Shown: positions 45,587 to 54,289 of the stretch, one piece after another
Layout of the letters: the number at the start of each line of letters is the position of its first letter
How positions within the stretch are numbered: the first letter of the stretch is position 1
Source of the DNA: an uncultured Christensenellaceae bacterium
GTDB taxonomy: Bacteria; Bacillota; Clostridia; Christensenellales; CAG-314
Reading direction: 5' to 3'
Length of the DNA: 64,000 bases
NCBI GenBank assembly: GCA_910587795.1
Contig: CAJUNH010000004.1
Span: 1 to 64,000, forward strand
The notes under the pieces: model-generated
What the model was told of the DNA's origin: nothing
Database searches by the model: none
What the model saw: the letters and a program-made list of their open reading frames with translations, nothing else
Position numbers and translations under genes: made by a program

Positions 45587-46378
45587 ATGGCATACTCATA
45601 TAAAGGCAGCATAAGTTTCGGATTAGTGTATATTCCCATAACGTTGCACAACAGTATAAAGGAAAACGATATCGGCTTTAACATGATAGACAAAAAGACA
45701 ATGAGCCGAGTCAAGTATAAGAAAACATGCGCAGCTTGCGACGGTAGGGAAGTTAAGCAAGAAGATATAGTCAAGGGGTACGAATACGAAGAAGGTAAGT
45801 ACGTAATATTTGAAGATTCTGACTTTGAAAAGATAAAGACGAAGAAAGATAAAAATATTACAATAGAGCGTTTTGTTAAATTAGACGAAGTAGACCCTTT
45901 GTATTTCGATAGACCATATTACGTTAATCCTACAGGCGCGGAAAAAGCATTTGCTGTGCTTTTGGAAGCAATGGAGCAAGAGAATAAAGCGGCAATAGCA
46001 AAAACCGTTTTAGGCACAAAAGAAACGCTCATACTTATACGTTCCAAAGACGGACAAATGTTGCTTAATACTTTATTCTTTGAAGACGAAGTAACAAAGA
46101 ATCCTGCAAAGGATATTAAAGAAAAAGGAAGCAGCGCAGAACTTAAAATGGCAAAAGCCATAATTGACGGAATGACGGGAGAGTTTAATCCCGAAGAATA
46201 TAAAGACGAGTATAGGGAGAAAGTCCAACAAGCAATTGAGCAAAAGATTGCCGGTAAGGAAATTGTATCGCCCAAAGAGAAGAATACAACAACCGTTGCC
46301 AACTTGATGGAAGCATTAACAAAAAGTCTGGAACTAACTAAAAAGCAAAAGTCTACTAAAAAGGGTACGAAGAAATGA
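45587..46378 (+). CDS. ku: Non-homologous end joining protein Ku
   Basis: The 263-residue protein matches bacterial Ku throughout: SISFGLVYIPITLHNSIKE at the start, TMSRVKYKKTCAACDGREV, the GYEYEEGKYVIFEDSDFEKI stretch, and a Lys-rich tail. Ku binds broken DNA ends as a homodimer ring and recruits the ligase. No clear Shine-Dalgarno precedes the ATG. ATGA overlap with the ligase gene shows that they form one unit. Confidence 0.95.
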   Translation: MAYSYKGSISFGLVYIPITLHNSIKENDIGFNMIDKKTMSRVKYKKTCAACDGREVKQEDIVKGYEYEEGKYVIFEDSDFEKIKTKKDKNITIERFVKLDEVDPLYFDRPYYVNPTGAEKAFAVLLEAMEQENKAAIAKTVLGTKETLILIRSKDGQMLLNTLFFEDEVTKNPAKDIKEKGSSAELKMAKAIIDGMTGEFNPEEYKDEYREKVQQAIEQKIAGKEIVSPKEKNTTTVANLMEALTKSLELTKKQKSTKKGTKK

Positions 46379-47292
46379 GCGACTTGTTTGAAGATAAAAA
46401 TATCTCGCCAATGCTTCTATACGAAGTAAAAGAACCCTTTGACGATAAAGACTGTATTTACGAACTAAAACTCGACGGAATACGCTGTCTTGCATATATA
46501 GACAGCCATTCCGTCGTTTTGCAAAATAAACGGCACAAGGACGTAACGGATATATATCCCGAACTGTCTAAAATGAATAAGTGCGTTAAACGTAGAGTAA
46601 TACTCGACGGTGAACTTGTTAGCTTAGTAGACGGTAAACCTAATTTTTACGCATTGCAAACACGTAGTTTAATGCAGGATAAATTTAAGATAAAACTTGC
46701 TTCCAATAAAACCCCAATCCAATTCTGCGCTTTCGATATCCTATACTACAACGGTCAAGACGTTACTCAAAAGCCGTTACTGGAACGAAAAGCTATACTA
46801 CAAAAGTCCGTTACCGAAGGCAACGGACTTAGTGTGTCCAGATATATTGAAGAACAGGGTATTGCTTTCTTTGAACTTGCTAAACAGCAGGAATTGGAAG
46901 GAATCGTAGCAAAGAAGAAAGACGGGTTATACCATATAGGCAAACGTACTCGCGATTGGGTTAAGATAAAAGTAATGCAAGACGAAGACTTGCTAATATG
47001 TGGTTACCAACCCGATGAGAACGGTTTGCCCAAAGATTTAGTATTGGGTTATTATGACGAAAACAACAAGCTACAATGTCGCGGCAAAGTGTATTTGGGC
47101 GTTTCAAAGCAAGAGCGTAAGATAATCTACGACTTTGCAAAAACGCATACCATAACCAAACCCCATTTCGATAAATACAAAAACGTGGTGTGGCTCAAGC
47201 CCGAATTGGTGGGTACTGCTCACTTTATGCAAGAGACGGAATCCGGCGGTATGCGTCAACCTGTGTGGAAAGGATTAAGAGAAGATATTTAG
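46375..47292 (+). CDS. ATP-dependent DNA ligase (LigD ligase domain)
   Basis: The 305-residue enzyme has the nucleotidyltransferase motif KLDGIR with the adenylated Lys near 31, DGELV, FCAFDILY, LEGIVAKKKDG and DWVKIK (motifs III to V). An OB-fold follows from about 205. It corresponds to the ligase domain of LigD alone, with no polymerase or nuclease domain. It seals ends held by Ku. Its last 18 bp overlap the convergent integrase gene. Confidence 0.93.
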   Translation: MSDLFEDKNISPMLLYEVKEPFDDKDCIYELKLDGIRCLAYIDSHSVVLQNKRHKDVTDIYPELSKMNKCVKRRVILDGELVSLVDGKPNFYALQTRSLMQDKFKIKLASNKTPIQFCAFDILYYNGQDVTQKPLLERKAILQKSVTEGNGLSVSRYIEEQGIAFFELAKQQELEGIVAKKKDGLYHIGKRTRDWVKIKVMQDEDLLICGYQPDENGLPKDLVLGYYDENNKLQCRGKVYLGVSKQERKIIYDFAKTHTITKPHFDKYKNVVWLKPELVGTAHFMQETESGGMRQPVWKGLREDI

Positions 47293-48204
47293 GTTGTCAT
47301 TTATAATCTTATTGCGATAATTATATTTCATCAAAACTTGCCGTTTGCGAGCAATGGATACTTCGGTGTAAATTTCGGTTGTAGATATGTTGGCGTGTCC
47401 CAGTAATTCTTGTACGGATCGTAAGTCTGCGCCGTTGGAAAGTAAGTTTGTAGCGAACGTATGTCGTAAATAGTGCGGCGTGGCAGAGTGATTTATTTTA
47501 GATAAATTACGGTATTTTGAAAATATATTTTCTGCGGAATAAATTGAAAGCGGTTGTAAATATTTGTTCACAAATAAATAATCGCATTTTATGCCATTTG
47601 CTTTTTTAAAGTATAACCAGTTTTTAATATTTATTAACGTTTCTTTGCTGGATATGTATAACAATCGCTGTTTTCGTCCCTTGCCGTGTATTAGGACAGT
47701 TTTGTCTTGAAAAGAAATATCTTCGTGTTTAATTGCGATAGCTTCGCCAATCCGTATGCCGGTGCTTATTAGTAAATCTACTAGACATAAATCTCTCGTT
47801 GATTCAAATAAAGCAAACGGTGTTTTGGCATTGCATTTGGCCATATATAGACACTTTAATAGTTTGGAAATTTCGACAGTCGTTAGTGTTTTAGGTAATC
47901 GTTTTTCTTGTTTGAAGGTGAATTTAATATCGTAAAACGGATTGCTTTTTATAATATGCTCGGAAAAGAGATATTTATAGAATAGTTTTAAAGTAACCAA
48001 TTTGCGTTTTATTGTGGCGTCCTTACAGTTATTTGTTTTAAGGAATTCAACGAAAGAGTAAAGAACGTTTTTATTGACAGGAATTTTCGCCATTCCAACA
48101 AATTTTATATATTGATTCAAGTCGTTTTCATATGCTTTTATAGTTTTATTGGATAAATTTTTCGATGCAGTAATGGCGGTAATAAAGTTTTTCACTGGAT
48201 TCAT
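47275..48204 (-). CDS. Tyrosine recombinase/integrase, XerC/D-like
   Basis: ATG 48204 follows AGGAGAAAAAAT; the longer frame to 48351 lacks a start site. The 309-residue protein has a SAM-like N-terminal domain (LSNKTIKAYENDLNQYIKF) and a catalytic domain with TGIRIGEA (Arg), HYLRHTFA (His-x-x-Arg), LGHANISTTEIY (His and nucleophile Tyr). All catalytic residues are present. It probably mobilises the element to its right, or resolves it. Its gene end overlaps the ligase gene by 18 bp in opposite direction. Confidence 0.92.
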   Translation of the reverse strand: MNPVKNFITAITASKNLSNKTIKAYENDLNQYIKFVGMAKIPVNKNVLYSFVEFLKTNNCKDATIKRKLVTLKLFYKYLFSEHIIKSNPFYDIKFTFKQEKRLPKTLTTVEISKLLKCLYMAKCNAKTPFALFESTRDLCLVDLLISTGIRIGEAIAIKHEDISFQDKTVLIHGKGRKQRLLYISSKETLINIKNWLYFKKANGIKCDYLFVNKYLQPLSIYSAENIFSKYRNLSKINHSATPHYLRHTFATNLLSNGADLRSVQELLGHANISTTEIYTEVSIARKRQVLMKYNYRNKIINDNLNIFS

Positions 48205-48300
48205 ATTTTTTCTCCTAAAATTGTAATAGATATTGCAAATTATAACAAAATGTGATAATATTAACTCAAAATAATAAATAATTATTTGGAGAAAAAGGTG

Positions 48301-48681
48301 ATGAAATATCAACAAGATATTATTGTAAATGCCGTTGACTATTTGAAACAAAAGTACCCTGATGCTCGAGTAAATAACAACATTTGTATGATATCGAATG
48401 AAGATGACAATTTATTGGTCAGTCGGCAATATCGTTTTATTGGTATGAAACAAAGTTTTTTCAAAAATGTAAATTTTAAGAAAAGCCTGTTTGAAAATGT
48501 TGCATTAACTGGTTCGACATTTAATTCAGTGAATTTTTATAATAGCAAGTTTATTGGTTCTAGCCTAGCAAATTCACATTTCCTTAATGTAAGTATCGAT
48601 GGTAACAACTCAACTTGGGATGCTAATAATTTTAGTCAAAGCGATTTTGAATCGTGTGTTATAAGATCTATCGTTATCTGA
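48301..48681 (+). CDS. Pentapeptide-repeat-like protein
   Basis: ATG 48301 follows GGAGAAAAAGGTG. The 126-residue protein has consecutive A/N-x-F-like units (NVNFKKSLFENVALTGSTF, NSVNFYNSKFIGSSL, ANSHFLNV), which suggest a short right-handed beta-helix. It is AT-rich in codon use and is divergent from the integrase. The function is unknown. Sequence after the stop continues open in another frame to 48772, so a frameshifted longer gene is possible. Confidence 0.6.
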   Translation: MKYQQDIIVNAVDYLKQKYPDARVNNNICMISNEDDNLLVSRQYRFIGMKQSFFKNVNFKKSLFENVALTGSTFNSVNFYNSKFIGSSLANSHFLNVSIDGNNSTWDANNFSQSDFESCVIRSIVI

Positions 48682-48772
48682 TTATAAAATATATTTCTCG
48701 TTTAATGAGCTGCATGAAGATGATGCTACGACTCCTATCGCCGTATTGGAACAATTACTAATTACTAAATAG
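48665..48772 (+). pseudogene. Possible frameshifted remnant after the pentapeptide gene
   Basis: A frame shifted by one base is open from 48665 to a TAG at 48772 and reads DYKIYFSFNELHEDDAT and on to an acidic, leucine-rich tail that looks like a real C-terminus. There is no start codon of its own with a ribosome binding site. Confidence 0.3.
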
Positions 48773-48784
48773 CTGAATTAATAT

Positions 48785-48820
48785 AAAATTGACTTTTAAA
48801 CAAAAAAGTCAATTTTTTTT
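48785..48820 (+). terminator. Rho-independent terminator
   Basis: AAAATTGACTTTT pairs with AAAAAGTCAATTTT across a 5-base loop and runs into T residues. It separates the pentapeptide gene from the large open frame that follows. Confidence 0.75.
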
Positions 48821-48880
48821 GTCCAATTTTCTCTTTTTTTTGACTCTATTATATAGAGAAATGTAAAACATTTCTTTGTT

Positions 48881-51800
48881 TTGAATGCTAATGATTTTGC
48901 TAAGATAGAGTTTGAAGCAAAGTACAGCGGAAATTACACAGTAACTACGCCATCGGTGCTTGCCCAAAGTGTAATAGATTCTAATGGAAATCTTTTGGTA
49001 AATACAACGGCTCGTAGTTCGACTTTCTATGGTGAGAAAGGCAAGAAGTATAGTATTTATATAGGATCGACTAGCGCCAACAGTATGGCAACAGACGTTT
49101 CAATAACAATGGATGATTTGTCCGTAGTAAATGGGAAAATAGTAAAGTCTGGGCAAAATATTACGTTTGTTAAGTCATATTCGTCCAATACGCTTAAATC
49201 TATTAAATTCAACACTTCACTCAATGTAAATGTCTACGAAGACGACAATCTTGTCGCGACGTCCTACAATGGGAGCGTTGATGTTCTCTTTGCGGCAAAT
49301 GCAAATTACTACTTTGAAGTGAGTAATAATACCTCTTCAAGCGTAACGATTTCTGTAAGTATTTCAAATGTTCAAGGGCTATCACTTGATAATAAAAAGA
49401 CGGTTACGTTTTACGGTTCGTATAGGTATAATTCTTTTACTTGTAGCGTAAGCGGAGATTATACTTTCTCGTTCACGCGGCACAGTACGACTGCGTTGCC
49501 GACATTGATGTTTTATAATTCAAATTTCCAACGCAAGAGTGTGAGTCAGACCGTTAACTATGGAAATATTCAAGTATATAGGATGAGTTTATCCGCAGGA
49601 GAAACAGTGTATTTCGGTTATGTAAACGAAATTAACGCTGTCGCTAGTGCAGAGGTTTTAGTCAAAAAATATTTAAATAATCTAATGATAGAATTCACAA
49701 ATAGGATATGGCGTGAAGAGTTTAAGTATTACGGTTGGGAAAAGGACGACGTAGTTAAAGCCATAATAGGGCATATAGAAGACCCTACGCTTAAAGAATA
49801 TGCGCAAATGTACGTATTGCCGCAAATATTACAAGAAGAAATGAAGGAGGATAATGTGAGCAGTGAAGAAACTGTAAAGATAAATAACGAAACAAACGAT
49901 ATTGACTATGAAGCGGAAGTAAAGAAAAGCATTGAACAAGAGTACGAAGAATTTAAAACTGAGATGCTGAAAAAATCTCCGGAAGAAATATTCAATAGCA
50001 GTTATATATTGCACTTTTTTAATGTTGTACCCATGTATATTTACGAAGCAAACGATGAATTGTCCAAAGACGACTACCGCGCATTGTATAAAGAAAAAGG
50101 GGAGATATTGCATCAGTTGTATTATGACTTTTTAACTGAAGAAGATTTTAACTTGGACAGTTACGAGTCAATGATAGATTATTTTCAATATTACGGAAAT
50201 CATTACTATCCTGAAATATACAACACTAAACCCATTTATCTTAACACGCTTGAATATGCGACGAAGAATAAGGAGGACGATTATTATCTTGATTCACGCT
50301 CGATTAGTGAGGGGTGTAAGACTGAATTAGCGAGGGGACTTAAATATAACTTTGACGGAATGCGTCTTAAGCAAGGTTTTGAAGAAGATATTATAAAAAC
50401 ATACGGTTTGGAAAGGGTCGAACATATTTTGGCAACTACCGTTATGGAACATATTGAGGACGGACGTTATTCGGTCGAAAACAAGAAATGGGCGCAATCT
50501 AAATCTATCTCATTAGATGAAGAAGTGCGAAAAAGAATTACGCTGACCGAGCATCCGGCAGTTATAAACGGATTTATTGATCAAATTCGTAAGAGAGAAA
50601 AGGAGGGAACGAAAGAAAATATGGAAAAAGATAAATACTTAAAAGTTACACCTCAAGGGTACAAAGTATTAAGCATTGTAAAGGATAAGGACGATAGGAA
50701 TATTGCAATTATCCATAGAGATAGTATAGGCGATTTCATTGTGGCTGCGAGGTACGACACAAGCGACGGAAAGTGGGCACAGGGTAAATATGACTTCACT
50801 ACGTTGGAAGATGCGGAAAAGTATAGACAGGAAACATACGGCTTCGAGGACACAAAAGATACGCCGAGTAAGAAATGGCTGTCATTTAAGATAAGTCCCG
50901 AAGCGATAATACGCAAATACAAAAATAGTACGCTTTTCAAAATGCCCAAAGACAGCCCTTACGAAGATTGTATTTACTTTATGTACAACGATAGAATAAA
51001 AGAAAGTTCATATCTTGTAGATTTGGAAAGCGACGGTAGAGTAAGAGCGTTAGAGATTCGTATTCCTGACGATTCCCATGTCTTAATGTACAAAGACGGT
51101 GAAAGTATTATGGAACTCAATGCCGACGAGTTTGTTGCTATGGTAGACGGAACAATGTCAGACAAGTATCCCCGTGTGGTAAGAACAGAAATACGTTTGC
51201 CGCGCGCGTCGGTAGTAAGAGAAAACGAAGCGTCGGTATTGTTCTCAATGCCGAACGATTCGCAGTATGCAGGTTACAATTTCTTTTTACCGAATTCTGT
51301 ATTGGACGAGGATATAGACAGCGATAACAACGGACTTGTTGCTAGCCTAAGCGAGAATTTTAAAGTTACGCTACGTAAGGATAACGAGAAGATAGAGATT
51401 ACGGCTAAAGAGTTTGCTGAACACATAAACGGTAAAGTGGATTACGCGCAAACGACAACGACGAAAGAAAAGGAAGATAATTTAGGCGGCGACAATGGTT
51501 GGAATACTGTTGCCATTAGCGAAAAGGCGGTAATTACCAATTATGAAAATAGTACGTTGTTTAGAATGCCAAAGGGTGAATACGAGGGATTTGTTTACTA
51601 TATACCCAGTGGAATGGTGCGCAAAGACGATAACGGTTTGAGGGTAAACTTCCCCGAAGATTTCATAGTTCACTTAAAGACAAACGCAAGCGACGAGAAA
51701 TATGACTTGTCTGTAGAGGAATTTATATCGGCGGTGGAAGATAAAAAAGACGAAGATTACGAATTATTCCGCAAGCCGAGCGAGGAAGTCAAAAAACAAT

Positions 51801-52723
51801 TTGAAAAGGTAGAAAAGCAACTTAGAGCAAACGTTCCCGAAGAAATGCGCAATAAGCCGAATTGGGTAGTGGTAAGGACGAGAGAGAATAAAGACACCGG
51901 CAGATTGGACAAGTTCCTAATCGACGTACATACAGGTAAGTTTGCCGAGTCGGATAATCCCGAAACATGGGCGGACTTCGATACGGCTTGCGAGTATGCA
52001 AAAGAAAACGGCGGAGTTGCGCTTGCGTACGCATTAGACGGTAAGGACGGAATCGCTTGCATCGATCTTGACGGATGTATGGCAGCAAACGGAGATTTCT
52101 CGGATATTGCCAATAAAACTTTTATGGCAGCAAAAGGCAGTTATGCGGAGAAGTCCGTAAGCGGAAAAGGATTGCACATATTCGGCAAGACGAAAGGCGC
52201 GGATTTGCGCTCTTTCAGCAAAGACAAGACAATGGAGTATTACCAAGATACCCATTTTATTGCAATGACAGGCGATTATTACGGCAGTAGTGAATTAAAG
52301 AGTTTCGATACGCCCGAAATGAAAAAAGTGCTTGAAAGCAAGTTGGAAAAGCGTGCCGAGTGGAAAAACACAGGCGGCGGTATTGAGGGATTGTCCTCGA
52401 TGGGCGATAGAGAGATGTTAGACAAAGCATTCTCTGCAAAGAACGGCGATACGGTTAAACGTTTGTATAACGGCGAGGATTTAAGGGGAAACCGCAGTAA
52501 TTCAGATATGTCGCTTATGAACTATCTAGCGTTTTGGACTAACCACGATACAGACCAAATGCTACGAGTATTTGCAACAAGTGGATTATATCGCGCGAAT
52601 AAGTCTCAAAGTTACTACGAACATACGGCAATTAAAGCGGTAAAGGGAACACCTGCGTACACTCAGCCCAAAGCAAGCAACAATGCGCCGCGAACAAATA
52701 GCAGTAATAACGGTAAAAGGTAA
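48881..52723 (+). CDS. Fused protein: surface-like segment, DUF3848/3849-like, three repeats, PrimPol
   Basis: The 1280-residue frame is open from a TTG at 48881 with no ribosome binding site. Residues 1-265 look like secreted beta-sandwich units (SGNYTVTTP, SGDYTFSF). DUF3848-like (about 345-420) and DUF3849-like (about 450-537) regions follow. Three related units of about 90-100 residues start near 666, 769 and 874, each with an ALFxMP-type core. A PrimPol domain (about 985-1150) has the catalytic GIACIDLDGC and SVSGKGLHIF, and an NrS-1-like helical domain closes the protein (about 1175-1255). An in-frame GTG at 49856, behind AAGGAGG with 5-bp spacing, is a likely true start for the element's own 955-residue primase. 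Confidence 0.72.
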   Translation: MNANDFAKIEFEAKYSGNYTVTTPSVLAQSVIDSNGNLLVNTTARSSTFYGEKGKKYSIYIGSTSANSMATDVSITMDDLSVVNGKIVKSGQNITFVKSYSSNTLKSIKFNTSLNVNVYEDDNLVATSYNGSVDVLFAANANYYFEVSNNTSSSVTISVSISNVQGLSLDNKKTVTFYGSYRYNSFTCSVSGDYTFSFTRHSTTALPTLMFYNSNFQRKSVSQTVNYGNIQVYRMSLSAGETVYFGYVNEINAVASAEVLVKKYLNNLMIEFTNRIWREEFKYYGWEKDDVVKAIIGHIEDPTLKEYAQMYVLPQILQEEMKEDNVSSEETVKINNETNDIDYEAEVKKSIEQEYEEFKTEMLKKSPEEIFNSSYILHFFNVVPMYIYEANDELSKDDYRALYKEKGEILHQLYYDFLTEEDFNLDSYESMIDYFQYYGNHYYPEIYNTKPIYLNTLEYATKNKEDDYYLDSRSISEGCKTELARGLKYNFDGMRLKQGFEEDIIKTYGLERVEHILATTVMEHIEDGRYSVENKKWAQSKSISLDEEVRKRITLTEHPAVINGFIDQIRKREKEGTKENMEKDKYLKVTPQGYKVLSIVKDKDDRNIAIIHRDSIGDFIVAARYDTSDGKWAQGKYDFTTLEDAEKYRQETYGFEDTKDTPSKKWLSFKISPEAIIRKYKNSTLFKMPKDSPYEDCIYFMYNDRIKESSYLVDLESDGRVRALEIRIPDDSHVLMYKDGESIMELNADEFVAMVDGTMSDKYPRVVRTEIRLPRASVVRENEASVLFSMPNDSQYAGYNFFLPNSVLDEDIDSDNNGLVASLSENFKVTLRKDNEKIEITAKEFAEHINGKVDYAQTTTTKEKEDNLGGDNGWNTVAISEKAVITNYENSTLFRMPKGEYEGFVYYIPSGMVRKDDNGLRVNFPEDFIVHLKTNASDEKYDLSVEEFISAVEDKKDEDYELFRKPSEEVKKQFEKVEKQLRANVPEEMRNKPNWVVVRTRENKDTGRLDKFLIDVHTGKFAESDNPETWADFDTACEYAKENGGVALAYALDGKDGIACIDLDGCMAANGDFSDIANKTFMAAKGSYAEKSVSGKGLHIFGKTKGADLRSFSKDKTMEYYQDTHFIAMTGDYYGSSELKSFDTPEMKKVLESKLEKRAEWKNTGGGIEGLSSMGDREMLDKAFSAKNGDTVKRLYNGEDLRGNRSNSDMSLMNYLAFWTNHDTDQMLRVFATSGLYRANKSQSYYEHTAIKAVKGTPAYTQPKASNNAPRTNSSNNGKR
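49844..49858 (+). promoter_or_regulatory. Internal ribosome binding site and GTG start
   Basis: AAGGAGG, then ATAAT, then GTG, is an ideal initiation signal in frame with the large fused gene. It suggests that the segment from 49856 is translated on its own. Confidence 0.6.
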
Positions 52724-52734
52724 TATAAAGGGAA

Positions 52735-52760
52735 ACGGAGAGAGAAAAATCTCTCTCCGT
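52735..52760. terminator. Bidirectional terminator
   Basis: ACGGAGAGAG and CTCTCTCCGT form a perfect 10-bp stem with loop AAAAAT. It lies between the PrimPol gene and the convergent ATPase gene. Confidence 0.85.
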
Positions 52761-52765
52761 AATTT

Positions 52766-54037
52766 CTACGGCTTTAAACAATTTATGGGAACAATATATA
52801 TTCCATCTTTACGTCGATAAAGCGAGCCGGTTGCAGTAAGAATCATCTTAAAAGTTGGGGTGGGTTCGTTGCTTTTGTCTAAAAGTTTTTTTTCTAGAGT
52901 GTTTAAGGTGTTTATGCCGGCTTGTATTAGTTCGTCACCGCCGAGTTTAATTTCGATTGCCGCCCATTTACCATCAGGAAGATGAATAACGGCGTCGCAT
53001 TCAAGTCCGGCATTGTCTCGATAATGGCGAATTTCTCCGCCCAATAACGATGCATATATACACAAATCTCTTACGGCAAAATCTTCAAAAAACAAGCCAA
53101 ATGTTGGTAGGTCGAGCAATAAATCGTTTGGCGAAATGTTGAGTGCGCGAGTAGCAATAGAAGTATCTACAAAGTGACGAGTTTCGGATGAACGAATAGT
53201 GGTCTTTGAGCGGATGTTCGGACACCAAGCGGATATGTTTTCAATAATATACAAATCTTTAAGCGCGTCCATATATTCGTCGAAAGTCTTAGGATCCATA
53301 GTCCTTGAGTTTGATATTTTAACATCGGCGATTATAGTGGAATCGGGCGCTTCGGTGGATATATTACGGGCGAGGCTGCGGAGTATCATTTTGAAAACTT
53401 CCGGCTTTTTATTGCGGAACTTTTCGTTGTCACTGTTTTCGAACACAAACAAGCTGTCATAGTAGTTGCGAGTAATCTCTAAGCCGAGGTCTTTGTCATC
53501 TTGAACGGAAATAGGCCAACCGCCTCTACAAAGCAAGTATGCGGTATTCTCAAGGGTATAATCATCGTTTAAATCAAAGAATTCAACATTTGGGTTTGCG
53601 AATAATTCCTTTAAGGAAACAAGTCCCTTCGATTCTTCTGATTCGTACAATGACATAGGACGCATTTTAAGGGGTACAATTCTGCCCGCGCCCGAATGGT
53701 GTATTTGTGTTTTGTCGGCAGGAGTAGAACTACCGGTCAAAATGTATTGTCCAAATGAATAATCGAAATCAAGCGAATCTTTGACTTGATTCCAAATATC
53801 AGGAACGGCTTGCCATTCGTCTATCAACCGTGGTTTGTCCCCGACAAGCACACTTTTGGGGTTTAGCTTTGCGATGTTAATGGTTTGCGAAGTATTTAGT
53901 TTGATAAAGCTCTTTTGATAAAGCATACACGTGGTTGTTTTTCCGCAAAATTTTGGTCCAGCTACAAGAACTGCTCCAGACGATTTAAGTTTACTTTCTA
54001 TTTGCGCTTCAATAAGACGTTTGTAATATTTTTTCAT
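52766..54037 (-). CDS. AAA_14/DUF4143 ATPase
   Basis: ATG 54037 follows AAGGAGATCAAGT; the frame upstream to 54085 is not needed. The 423-residue protein has Walker A GPKFCGKTTT near 28, Walker B PRLIDEWQ near 87, GSSTPADK, and a C-terminal DUF4143 restriction-endonuclease-like domain (GGEIRHYRDNAGLECDAVI, AIEIKLGG). Such proteins are frequent in Clostridia and have unknown function. It is alone on the minus strand inside a plus-strand transfer module, so it is likely cargo. Confidence 0.88.
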   Translation of the reverse strand: MKKYYKRLIEAQIESKLKSSGAVLVAGPKFCGKTTTCMLYQKSFIKLNTSQTINIAKLNPKSVLVGDKPRLIDEWQAVPDIWNQVKDSLDFDYSFGQYILTGSSTPADKTQIHHSGAGRIVPLKMRPMSLYESEESKGLVSLKELFANPNVEFFDLNDDYTLENTAYLLCRGGWPISVQDDKDLGLEITRNYYDSLFVFENSDNEKFRNKKPEVFKMILRSLARNISTEAPDSTIIADVKISNSRTMDPKTFDEYMDALKDLYIIENISAWCPNIRSKTTIRSSETRHFVDTSIATRALNISPNDLLLDLPTFGLFFEDFAVRDLCIYASLLGGEIRHYRDNAGLECDAVIHLPDGKWAAIEIKLGGDELIQAGINTLNTLEKKLLDKSNEPTPTFKMILTATGSLYRRKDGIYIVPINCLKP

Positions 54038-54154
54038 ACTTGATCTCCTTGTATGAAGATTATAGCACAAAAAAAAGTAATACACAACAAAACTCCCAAG
54101 ATTTTCAATATAAAATTCCCATAAATTTCAATTTTGGTAAAAATAGGAGGAAAA

Positions 54155-54289
54155 ATGAAGAATAACAAAGAAAAATCCGAAGTAGTTATCTATGACGGTT
54201 ATGACGTAGACGAAGTAATAGACTTGTCTAACGACTTCGAGGACGAGGAACCTATAGCGGTTGAGGAGGTAAAAATACGTTTTGAGTGA
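54155..54289 (+). CDS. Small acidic protein, 44 residues
   Basis: ATG 54155 follows AGGAGGAAAA. It encodes a strongly acidic peptide (NKEKSEVVIYDGYDVDEVID, then a run of Glu and Asp) and overlaps the start of the ArdC-like gene by 8 bp. Its function is not known. The coupling suggests that it is the first gene of the transfer operon. Confidence 0.7.
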   Translation: MKNNKEKSEVVIYDGYDVDEVIDLSNDFEDEEPIAVEEVKIRFE

